In this document: piece after piece, positions 6,918 to 13,978 of the stretch
How positions within the stretch are numbered: position 1 is the first letter of the stretch
Layout: the number at the start of each line of letters is the position of its first letter
From: an uncultured Bacilli bacterium
GTDB lineage: Bacteria > Bacillota_I > Bacilli_A > RF39 > UBA660
DNA length: 40,690 nucleotides
NCBI GenBank assembly: GCA_944329385.1
Contig: CALVIE010000005.1
Span: 1 to 40,690 of the forward strand
Reading direction: 5' to 3'
Position numbers and translations under genes: made by a program
The notes under the pieces: generated by a model
What the model was told of the DNA's origin: nothing
What the model saw: the letters and a program-made list of their open reading frames with translations, nothing else
Database searches by the model: none

Positions 6918-7706
6918 CTATTCCAAAACTACCATATCCACGTAACTAGCTAAATAATTATCCTCTAAAATAAGTTTACCATCATCTAATTTAAACACAC
7001 TCGTTTTAGGAATAATTATATCTTCTGAAGATACGATTATCTTATCCCTCGTATAATATAACTTATCGCCTTTTATTTCATAAGTTCCACTAGACTTTTC
7101 CAAATCTTTTCGCAAAACATATCGCCAATCATCTGGCTTACCAGTCAAATACTCTATAACTAACTCTGCCGTAAATTTTCCACTATCCTCATCCAAACCA
7201 TCAGTAAATAATGCCCTAACCATTGGCTTAAACTCCTTATCTGGTGAAAGTGAAATACTATTTCCCATCGAGTGTTTAGAAAGCATTCCACCCATTTTTT
7301 TAGAATATTCCTCTGCTTTTTTATAAAAACAATAATTACCGTATCTTACATCATAAGTAATGGTATTATAGAAAATATTATTTTTAACCGAATAATTAAT
7401 AATTGTAAAATCATTATCTTTATCATAATAATAAGTAGTATCATTACAATAAATTTTCTTTAAAGTATTCAAATAATTCTTAACCTCTTTTTTCAAAACC
7501 TTATTTCCTCTAATATTTTTATATGAATAACTTCGGTCATTTTCCTTACCCATAACTGATAATTTTGGGACCCCTAATATAATAGACTGCTTCTTTAAAT
7601 CACTATCATAAGTATAACTTTTTAAATTATAGCCCAAAGAACCTATTTTCAAAAAAACAAATATAATTAATAAAAGAAGAAAAATAATCAGTATCAACTT
7701 TTTCAT
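6918..7706 (-). CDS. Unassigned membrane-anchored or secreted protein
   Basis: 262 residues. It opens MKKLILIIFLLLLIIFVFL, a signal anchor, followed by a mixed alpha/beta extracellular part rich in Tyr, Asp and Lys. I see no known domain. I chose ATG 7706, 9 bases after AAGGTG; an ATG eight codons earlier overlaps the -10 element and would lie outside the transcript. It leads a probable operon with the 230-residue protein and the MazG-like gene. Confidence 0.7.
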   Translation of the reverse strand: MKKLILIIFLLLLIIFVFLKIGSLGYNLKSYTYDSDLKKQSIILGVPKLSVMGKENDRSYSYKNIRGNKVLKKEVKNYLNTLKKIYCNDTTYYYDKDNDFTIINYSVKNNIFYNTITYDVRYGNYCFYKKAEEYSKKMGGMLSKHSMGNSISLSPDKEFKPMVRALFTDGLDEDSGKFTAELVIEYLTGKPDDWRYVLRKDLEKSSGTYEIKGDKLYYTRDKIIVSSEDIIIPKTSVFKLDDGKLILEDNYLASYVDMVVLE

Positions 7707-7727
7707 GAATCTTTCACCTTCTACCGA

Positions 7728-7757
7728 CATTATACCTCAATTCAAAAAATAATTTCA
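7728..7757 (-). promoter_or_regulatory. Promoter upstream of the 262-residue protein
   Basis: -35 TTGAAA, 18-base spacer, perfect -10 TATAAT that overlaps the rejected upstream ATG of the gene. Coordinates are accurate to a base or two. Confidence 0.6.
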
Positions 7758-7887
7758 ATATTCCACTTACCAAAAATACATTTTAAGCAAAAAATAGCCA
7801 TAACCAACTTATTACAGTAGTTACTATTTTGTATACTTGAATTTATAAGCCTTACCAAATAGTTACTTAACATGTTAGACATATATA

Positions 7888-7917
7888 AAAAGATTTAAAA
7901 TCAAAATTTTTAAATCT
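7888..7917 (-). terminator. Terminator after the 124-residue membrane protein
   Basis: An 11-bp AT-rich stem (AAGATTTAAAA / TTTTAAATCTT) with a 6-base loop, followed by T-rich sequence on the minus strand. It overlaps the stop codon region. Confidence 0.6.
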
Positions 7918-8291
7918 TATCCTTTAAAATTCTTATATGCACTATGTAAATAATAATAAGGAACTACAAGTAATAAAATATTTATAGCAATTAAAATAAT
8001 ATTACCATCTAAATGCATAAAATAAAGTAACTGTGGAATAAATAAAGCTATTCCAAAAATAACTGTAATAATAGATTTCTTTTTAGATAATGCAAAACCA
8101 ATTAAACCAGCTAAAACTTGAAACCCAGCCGAAGCATAAGCCATAATTAAACTTTTTAATGCCTCACTACCAGAAACAGTTATATCACTAGCCTCAGCTT
8201 CACCTACTAAAAAATAAGTAAATAAAATGCTAGCTACCCCCATTAAAATTAAAATTATACTTGAAATCTTTAAACCTTTAGTACCCTTCAT
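7917..8291 (-). CDS. Unassigned membrane protein, four transmembrane segments
   Basis: 124 residues with four hydrophobic stretches (about 9-28, 45-66, 71-87 and 92-112). There is an acidic extracytoplasmic loop after the first (EAEASD) and a short positive tail. ATG 8291 lies 8 bases after AGGAG. A longer reading from 8342 starts inside upstream noncoding sequence and has no ribosome site. The family is not recognised. Confidence 0.7.
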   Translation of the reverse strand: MKGTKGLKISSIILILMGVASILFTYFLVGEAEASDITVSGSEALKSLIMAYASAGFQVLAGLIGFALSKKKSIITVIFGIALFIPQLLYFMHLDGNIILIAINILLLVVPYYYLHSAYKNFKG

Positions 8292-8359
8292 ATCAAAATC
8301 TCCTATCACCATTTTATCATAATTTAATTTTTTTCTTATCAATAATTAAATATATTCAT

Positions 8360-9193
8360 CTAAAATGATAAAGTTTTTATCTTAGACTTATTTTCTTTAT
8401 AATTATTCATTACCTTATCAATTTCATCATAAGTTAAACTTAAATCAAGTTTTTTATTAAACTCATCTATAAATCTTTTAGCTCTAACATAACCTCTTTC
8501 AGGAATAGTTTGTTTAGAATATAAAAGTTTTAATGAAACAAATTCTAACAATTTATCCCTTAAATAATTATCAATAAATTTATCATTAATAGCATCTTCA
8601 AGCTCCTTAAATTCTAATTTATCACTATAATTTTCACTAAAGTTTTTAAATAAATCATCCAAAGTAATATTATCTGCATCCACATATTTTAAAACCTCAT
8701 AATCAATATCTAAAACTCCACTAACCGCATCAGCTCTTACAATAAAATCTTTATACTTCAAATAATACCTATCAGTAGAATTTCTACCTATTTTAAAAAT
8801 TACTTTCACTCCAGTTCCAACTTTCACATTCCCATCATAAATAAAATATTCCATCTCATCTTTTGACCTATAATTTCCCCTTAAAAACTTAACTTGGTTA
8901 TCTGTTAGCCTAAATAATAATTGATTAATATCCATCAAATCAGATAACTCTTTTTTAATTGCAAAATCCAACGTAACCTCACCATCATAAAAATCAAATT
9001 CTCTTTCAGGATATTTAATCTCATACCAATTAAATAATCTATCTATTAAATCCTGCATATCATCAATACCAATAAATAAATTATAACCTTCATCTATTAA
9101 ATGATTAAACATAATTAAAAACTTTTTATTCTCCTTTAAATCATAAAACCTCTTATCTTCTTTATAAAAACTTCTTAACTCCTCTTTCATCAT
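8360..9193 (-). CDS. Unassigned cytosolic protein
   Basis: 277 residues, no signal or membrane segment, highly charged. Middle beta-rich segment: DGNVKVGTGVKVIFKIGR, YYLKYKDFIVRAD. The C-terminal third is helical. There is no catalytic motif I can name. Two ATG codons stand side by side after GGGGTG; the second (9190) has the better spacing. It is transcribed after the Hsp20 terminator, with a possible -10 TATAAT just upstream. Confidence 0.65.
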   Translation of the reverse strand: MMKEELRSFYKEDKRFYDLKENKKFLIMFNHLIDEGYNLFIGIDDMQDLIDRLFNWYEIKYPEREFDFYDGEVTLDFAIKKELSDLMDINQLLFRLTDNQVKFLRGNYRSKDEMEYFIYDGNVKVGTGVKVIFKIGRNSTDRYYLKYKDFIVRADAVSGVLDIDYEVLKYVDADNITLDDLFKNFSENYSDKLEFKELEDAINDKFIDNYLRDKLLEFVSLKLLYSKQTIPERGYVRAKRFIDEFNKKLDLSLTYDEIDKVMNNYKENKSKIKTLSF

Positions 9194-9227
9194 AAGTACA
9201 CCCCACTAAAAAAATTATATCAGAAAA

Positions 9228-9250
9228 AAAATGACTTAAAAAGCCATTTT
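9228..9250 (-). terminator. Terminator after the Hsp20 gene
   Basis: A 6-bp stem (AAAATG / CATTTT) with a T-run of eight following on the minus strand. It overlaps the Hsp20 stop codon. Confidence 0.65.
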
Positions 9251-9629
9251 ATTTAATTTCAATAGTTTTTGAAGGTTTTTCGATAGTTTCTTTTGGCATA
9301 CATACTTTTAAAACACCATCTTTAAACTCAGCTGATACTTTACTTTCATCTATATCGCCAACATAAAATTTTCTTTCCATAGAACCATAAAATCTTTCTT
9401 GACGAATAAAGTCTTTCTTTTCCTCTTTATCTTCAGATGCTCTTTCAGCTTTAATAGTTAAATAACCATCATTATAATCAACTGTCACATCATCTTTACT
9501 TAAACCTGGCATATCAGCTTCAATAACATAATTATCTTTATCTTCATAGATGTCACATTTCATATCAACACTTGGAGTAAAAATGTCAAACATACTATCT
9601 AAATCAAATCTTCTTGGTAACATTCTCAT
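9249..9629 (-). CDS. Small heat-shock protein, Hsp20/alpha-crystallin family
   Basis: 126 residues, a holdase chaperone that binds unfolding proteins. The alpha-crystallin domain spans about 25-126: YVIEADMPGLSKDDVTV, GYLTIKAER, FIRQERFYGSMERKF and the C-terminal GVLKVCMPK, ending in the I-x-I anchor TIEIK. I chose ATG 9629 because AAGGA lies 6 bases upstream; the ATG two codons earlier abuts that site. It is a single-gene unit with its own terminator and is controlled by a CIRCE operator. Confidence 0.93.
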   Translation of the reverse strand: MRMLPRRFDLDSMFDIFTPSVDMKCDIYEDKDNYVIEADMPGLSKDDVTVDYNDGYLTIKAERASEDKEEKKDFIRQERFYGSMERKFYVGDIDESKVSAEFKDGVLKVCMPKETIEKPSKTIEIK

Positions 9630-9657
9630 ATTCATTCCTTCTTTCTTTTACAATTAT

Positions 9658-9686
9658 GTTATACCACTATTTTTAGCACTTGTCAA
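9658..9686 (-). promoter_or_regulatory. Promoter of the Hsp20 gene
   Basis: Perfect -35 TTGACA (9686-9681), 17-base spacer, -10 TATAAC (9663-9658). The -35 lies inside the CIRCE element, so HrcA binding would block polymerase. Confidence 0.8.
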
Positions 9687-9699
9687 GCATGAGTGCTAA
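9673..9699. promoter_or_regulatory. CIRCE element (HrcA operator)
   Basis: TTAGCACTT, 9-base spacer, GAGTGCTAA. This matches the consensus TTAGCACTC-N9-GAGTGCTAA with one mismatch in the first arm. CIRCE usually controls groESL and hrcA-dnaK; here it controls Hsp20, implying heat-shock induction through HrcA. Confidence 0.9.
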
Positions 9700-9720
9700 A
9701 AAATGACAAAATTTTTAAAA

Positions 9721-9745
9721 AAAGATGATTTATAAAACCATCTTT
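9721..9745 (-). terminator. Terminator after gltX
   Basis: A stem AAAGATG / CATCTTT extended by two A-T pairs beyond a mismatch, followed by a T-run on the minus strand. Confidence 0.65.
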
Positions 9746-11370
9746 ACTCTCTCATTCATTCTATTCTTTCCAAGTAACCTCATAATCTCATATAAATCAG
9801 GAGTATTTACTTTACTTGTTAAACTAACTCTTATAACAGTACTAAAATCCGCAATACTTCCTTTATAATTATCAGGATTTTCTTTATATTCTCTCATTTC
9901 ACCTGCATATCCAAGCTCCATAGCTGCTTTTTTCATATTACTAAACCAAGTATCCTTATCATCATTTATATTATAATAATTATTCAAATAAATATCTAAT
10001 ATATTTTTAATCTCATTTTTATCAGTAATCTTTTGAAATTCATATTCTTTAGGTTCAAATAACTCATCATACATATACCAAATTTGATTTTTCACATCTC
10101 CAAAATATCCAATATCCTTACGAGGCTTTTTCTGCTCTCTTTCAATATTAAATATTTTAGTAGAATAATCTTTATATTTTTCTAAAAGTAAAGCAAAATC
10201 TTTATCATACATTCTTGCCCACTCAAGCGTCATATCATAAACTTCACTTGCCTTTAACGTACTAATATAATTTTTAGAAATATTCATAAGCTTATCATGA
10301 TCAAATAAACTTCCACCAACTGGCATCTTTTTAAAATCTAAAACAAACTCTGAAACATCCTTATCCTTATTTTGATTCATCCACATTTCAAAATTAGAAT
10401 TCGCCACCGTTTCTAAATAAAGCATAACCGCTTTATTAGGAATACCTTTCTCATGATAATAACTAATAGCAGCCTCTGGATCTTTTCTCTTACTGAGCTT
10501 TCTTTTAGTTCCATTATCTTCAATAGTAATTGGCGAAATATGCGCATATTTAGGAACTTTAAACCCTAAATATTCAAATAACTGAACATGCACAGGAACT
10601 GAAGAAAGCCACTCATCACCTCTAATAACATGTGTTGTTCTCATCAAATGATCATCAACCGCATGAGCAAAATGATATGTTGGAAGTCCATCAGATTTAA
10701 TAATAACAATATCTTGATCATTTTCAGGTAATTCCATTTTACCTTTAATTTCATCTTTAAATTTAAATCTATGGTTAAAATTACCTTTAGACTTTAATCT
10801 AATAATATATTTTTCACCATTTTCTATTTTTTCAAGTACTTCTTCCATAGATAAATTACGGCATCTTGCATAATAACCATAATAACCTATTCTCTCTTTA
10901 TGTTTTTCTTGTCTTTCTCTATCTTCTTTTAAAGACTCCTGCGAGCAAAAACAAGGATAAGCCTTATCTTCAATAATTAATTTTTTTGCAAAAGCTTTAT
11001 AAATATCTTCCCTTTCACTTTGAGTATAAGGACCATATTCTCCTTTATCACCATCAATAGTAACACCCTCATCAAAAATAATATCAAAATTGGCTAAATC
11101 ATTAATAATTTTAGAAGTCCCATCCTCAATACTCCTTTTTTGATCAGTATCCTCTATTCTTAAAAAGAAAACACCATTACTTTGATTAGCCATTTTCATA
11201 GAAATAAAAGCCGCATATAAAGCTCCTAAATGAACAAACCCTGTTGGACTAGGTGCATATCTTGTTACCATTGCTTTATCATCTAAATTTCTATTTGGAT
11301 ATAACTTTTCATAATATTCAAAATCATGCTTTGTTTTTAATAATCTATCTGCATACTCTTTTCTATCCAT
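9730..11370 (-). CDS. gltX: Glutamyl-tRNA synthetase
   Basis: 546 residues, class I aminoacyl-tRNA synthetase that charges tRNA-Glu. The HIGH-type motif is PTGFVHLG (about 42-49), the ATP-site sequence FLRIEDTDQKRS follows, and the KMSKS-type motif is KLSKRK (near 290). No second Gln/Glu synthetase is in the window, so it cannot be said whether it also charges tRNA-Gln for amidotransferase repair. It is a single-gene unit with its own promoter and terminator. Confidence 0.93.
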   Translation of the reverse strand: MDRKEYADRLLKTKHDFEYYEKLYPNRNLDDKAMVTRYAPSPTGFVHLGALYAAFISMKMANQSNGVFFLRIEDTDQKRSIEDGTSKIINDLANFDIIFDEGVTIDGDKGEYGPYTQSEREDIYKAFAKKLIIEDKAYPCFCSQESLKEDRERQEKHKERIGYYGYYARCRNLSMEEVLEKIENGEKYIIRLKSKGNFNHRFKFKDEIKGKMELPENDQDIVIIKSDGLPTYHFAHAVDDHLMRTTHVIRGDEWLSSVPVHVQLFEYLGFKVPKYAHISPITIEDNGTKRKLSKRKDPEAAISYYHEKGIPNKAVMLYLETVANSNFEMWMNQNKDKDVSEFVLDFKKMPVGGSLFDHDKLMNISKNYISTLKASEVYDMTLEWARMYDKDFALLLEKYKDYSTKIFNIEREQKKPRKDIGYFGDVKNQIWYMYDELFEPKEYEFQKITDKNEIKNILDIYLNNYYNINDDKDTWFSNMKKAAMELGYAGEMREYKENPDNYKGSIADFSTVIRVSLTSKVNTPDLYEIMRLLGKNRMNERVKMVL

Positions 11371-11391
11371 AATATCCCTCTTTCCTTTAAT

Positions 11392-11420
11392 ATTATCTAA
11401 TAAACATTCCTAAAAATCAA
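11392..11420 (-). promoter_or_regulatory. Promoter of gltX
   Basis: -35 TTGATT (11420-11415), 17-base spacer, -10 GATAAT (11397-11392), just downstream of the LCP gene terminator. Confidence 0.6.
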
Positions 11421-11429
11421 CACTATAAG

Positions 11430-11454
11430 AAAAAAACTCAATTTTTTTGAGTTT
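11430..11454 (-). terminator. Terminator after the LCP gene
   Basis: A perfect 8-bp stem (AAACTCAA / TTGAGTTT) with a 5-base loop, followed by T residues on the minus strand. Confidence 0.7.
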
Positions 11455-13468
11455 ATTCCGTCGTCTGAGGCTCTTCAGGTTCAGTTTCCTCAGGTTGTTC
11501 TGGTGGAGTTACTACTGTATCTTCTTTATCACCTTCTTCAGGTTCAGTAGGAACAATACCATTATCTTCTAAAACATCATCCTCTTCATCTTTACTACTA
11601 GAAGAACTTGAACTACTAGTAGATGGTGTCGATGTCGTATTTCCACCAGCCGTTACTGTAATTGAACTAACATCTTCAACATTGGCCCCAGATGGTACAC
11701 TTTGACTAAGTACATAGCCATTTCCACCTTTCACACTAACACTTATACCATGACTAGAACAATATGATCTCACATAATCCACAGTTTTTCCAACAAAACT
11801 TGGAAGCTGTACCAAAGATTTTGCTCCAGTCTCATCCGCACCAATAACTTCTTTCTCATAAGGAGTATTCACATCAAAACTAAATGATTTAATTACCTTA
11901 GTTTTTTTCTTACCTAAATTTTCTTTCATCGCATTAGAAACTGCTTTCACACTATCATCATATAAAACATAATTGTAAAGTGATAAATTAGTTCCGCCAT
12001 AATCATATATCCTTGCATCATAACCATTTAATTTTAATCTTTGAATACCTAAAACATCGGTCATATCATCCATACCAACACTTTTAGAAGCCACGTCTTT
12101 AAATACATTATATAAAGAAAGTATTTGTTCAGTACTCATATTAGTAACCATATTATTACTAATAGTATCAAGTAATTTATAAACAGTATCTAAACTATCA
12201 ACATCTTTAAATTTATTTAAAAGTGCAGTTACAACCTCTTGTTGATGTTCACCACGAATAAAATCATTACTAGTATAATTTGTCCATTTAGAAGAACACA
12301 TACTAGGATTAGGATGACGATTACGAGCAAAAGCTAACGCTTGTTCACCGTTCAAAGTTTGTAATCCTTTTTCAATATAAATTGTATTTTCTCCCCACTG
12401 ACGTTTACTATTTTGTTCACACAAATTATAAGGAACATCAATTTCCACGCCACCTAAAGCATCAACAAGCTGTACAACACCCGCAAAATTAATTTTAACA
12501 TAATAATCAATATTAATATCTAAGAAATTTTCAATAGTATTCATCATACATGTCTCGCCTTTCCAAGCCGCATGCGTAATCTTATTCTTACGCTCACCAG
12601 GGAAACATGCGATTGGAACATAAGAATCTCTTGGAATACTTAAAATAGTCGTACTAAGTGTTTTTGGATTAAAAGTAATAACCATAAGAGAATCACCGTT
12701 AAACGAACCGTTTTTAATGCCCTCTGCATCAGAATCCACACCCATAAGTAAAACGGTAAATGGTTCAGTTATTGCCTTCGCATTCGCAGAATTTTCATCA
12801 TCCTTTTCTTCTTTAACTTTCTTACTTTCAGTAAGTAATACTTTTGTTTTATCTTTTATATCCTCATAACCCTCCATATTACCAAACATCACAGAATAAT
12901 TAGTAGGTAAAAAGATATAACTAATTTCTTCATTATATAAAGCATCTATTAAAGCAATATAACTGTCATATTCCTTAGTTTTATTTTCCAATTTTTGTTT
13001 TTTCAAAACTTCAAGTGGTATCTTATATCCCTCATAACTAGTTTTGTCTTTTAAAATTCCAATTTCAGAATCATCAATATCCTTGATAGTTTTTGCCTTA
13101 TTATCCTTCAAAGTAACCAAACTAGAAGAATAAGTAGTATATCCAGATGTATCACTAACTTTAGCTAACGTTCCATAAACCCTATCTACATTATAACCTG
13201 CAAAAATACAAACGCCACCTATTAAAAGCATTAAAATAATTACAATAAACAGTTTAACTTTCTTATATTTTCCTAAAAATCTTAAATTTAAAATAAATAA
13301 AATTAAACTAAAAATAGCAAGTACTATTGAACCAAATAATCTCAAATTATTTTCAATATTACTTAGTTTTGATATAGAAAAAATAAAATATCCTACACCA
13401 CCAAATAAAACTAAAATACTAATAAAACTAATAAAAAATAAAAGTTTATGCTTAGTAAGTCTTTTCAT
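11453..13468 (-). CDS. LytR-CpsA-Psr (LCP) phosphotransferase with PASTA-like tail
   Basis: 671 residues, a membrane enzyme of the family that joins wall polymers (teichoic acid or polysaccharide) to peptidoglycan. Order: three N-terminal transmembrane helices (about 7-95), an accessory domain (about 100-210, resembling a solute-binding fold), then the catalytic LCP domain (about 235-420). Visible LCP motifs are LLMGVDSD, GDSLMVITFNP, SIPRDSYV, GVVQLVDALGGVEI and LNGEQALAFARNRH. After a linker comes a PASTA-like repeat (LPSFVGKTVDYVRSYCSSHG to ITVTAGG, about 555-615), then a Ser-rich and Pro/Glu-rich end. PASTA domains bind peptidoglycan fragments or lipid II, so the tail may target the enzyme to the wall. 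It is a single-gene unit. Confidence 0.88.
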   Translation of the reverse strand: MKRLTKHKLLFFISFISILVLFGGVGYFIFSISKLSNIENNLRLFGSIVLAIFSLILFILNLRFLGKYKKVKLFIVIILMLLIGGVCIFAGYNVDRVYGTLAKVSDTSGYTTYSSSLVTLKDNKAKTIKDIDDSEIGILKDKTSYEGYKIPLEVLKKQKLENKTKEYDSYIALIDALYNEEISYIFLPTNYSVMFGNMEGYEDIKDKTKVLLTESKKVKEEKDDENSANAKAITEPFTVLLMGVDSDAEGIKNGSFNGDSLMVITFNPKTLSTTILSIPRDSYVPIACFPGERKNKITHAAWKGETCMMNTIENFLDINIDYYVKINFAGVVQLVDALGGVEIDVPYNLCEQNSKRQWGENTIYIEKGLQTLNGEQALAFARNRHPNPSMCSSKWTNYTSNDFIRGEHQQEVVTALLNKFKDVDSLDTVYKLLDTISNNMVTNMSTEQILSLYNVFKDVASKSVGMDDMTDVLGIQRLKLNGYDARIYDYGGTNLSLYNYVLYDDSVKAVSNAMKENLGKKKTKVIKSFSFDVNTPYEKEVIGADETGAKSLVQLPSFVGKTVDYVRSYCSSHGISVSVKGGNGYVLSQSVPSGANVEDVSSITVTAGGNTTSTPSTSSSSSSSSKDEEDDVLEDNGIVPTEPEEGDKEDTVVTPPEQPEETEPEEPQTTE

Positions 13469-13493
13469 ACAAATCCTCCTCGCATACTATATA

Positions 13494-13522
13494 AGTATAT
13501 CCTATATTTTAAATTTTAACAA
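13494..13522 (-). promoter_or_regulatory. Promoter of the LCP gene
   Basis: -35 TTGTTA (13522-13517), 17-base spacer, -10 TATACT (13499-13494). A GAGGAGG ribosome site follows before the ATG. Confidence 0.65.
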
Positions 13523-13593
13523 GGTCTGCATAAAATATTTTCCCCAATTTTTAAAAAATAAATACAAAAATTGACAAAATTTTCTAAATTAAA

Positions 13594-13614
13594 AACCGCC
13601 AAATTACAGCGGTT
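13594..13614 (-). terminator. Terminator after tRNA-Cys
   Basis: AACCGC / GCGGTT stem with a 9-base loop, followed by five T on the minus strand, about 10 bases past the tRNA end. Confidence 0.75.
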
Positions 13615-13624
13615 ATTTTATATT

Positions 13625-13698
13625 TGGAGGGCCTAGTCGGATTTGAACCAACGATCAGGGAGTTGCAGTCCCACGCCTTACCACTTGGCTATAGACCC
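13625..13698 (-). tRNA. tRNA-Cys (GCA)
   Basis: 74 bases with encoded CCA. The acceptor stem GGGTCTA pairs with TAGGCCC, the discriminator base is T as usual for tRNA-Cys, the D arm is GCC/GGC, the anticodon loop is CTGCAAC (anticodon GCA), and the T loop is GGTTCAAATCC. It stands alone between its own promoter and a terminator. Confidence 0.95.
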
Positions 13699-13699
13699 A

Positions 13700-13862
13700 G
13701 TCAAAAGGTTGAATTGTAAGAGAATTACTAGAAATTCTTTAAAATTTTTATCGGTTTCAACCAGACCGAAGTACTTGTGCGTCATTTATATAAATGACTA
13801 AAATGCAACAGCACGTGCCATAAAAACAGGCAAAGTAAAATTTTTTACAGCACGTACTAAGC
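13700..13862 (-). ncRNA. Structured leader RNA upstream of tRNA-Cys (uncharacterised)
   Basis: About 165 bases lie between the promoter and the tRNA. Several helices are possible: GTACGTGC with GCACGTGC (8 bp), a perfect GTCATTT/AAATGAC hairpin near 13782-13799, and TCGGT/ACCGA near 13751-13769. The motif CACGTGCTGT or a close copy occurs twice. A Cys-rich frame crosses this region, but its ATG lies in the -10 element and no ribosome site precedes it, so I do not call it a gene. It may be a small RNA processed away from the tRNA, or just a long leader. Confidence 0.4.
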
Positions 13863-13868
13863 AATATC

Positions 13869-13897
13869 ATTTTATTATATTTTAAATCGCTTGTCAA
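13869..13897 (-). promoter_or_regulatory. Promoter of the tRNA-Cys transcript
   Basis: Perfect -35 TTGACA (13897-13892), 17-base spacer, -10 TAAAAT (13874-13869). Start expected near 13862. Confidence 0.8.
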
Positions 13898-13978
13898 CAA
13901 TTGTCGATTTTTTTTTAAACAAAAATCCCAATTTCCATTTAAATTATATGCCAAGCAAAACATAAATAGACATATTTT

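Noticed and set aside
13757-13963. 68-codon minus-strand frame rich in Cys next to tRNA-Cys, possible Cys leader peptide
   Set aside because: Its first ATG lies upstream of the promoter and the next inside the -10 element. No ribosome site is present.
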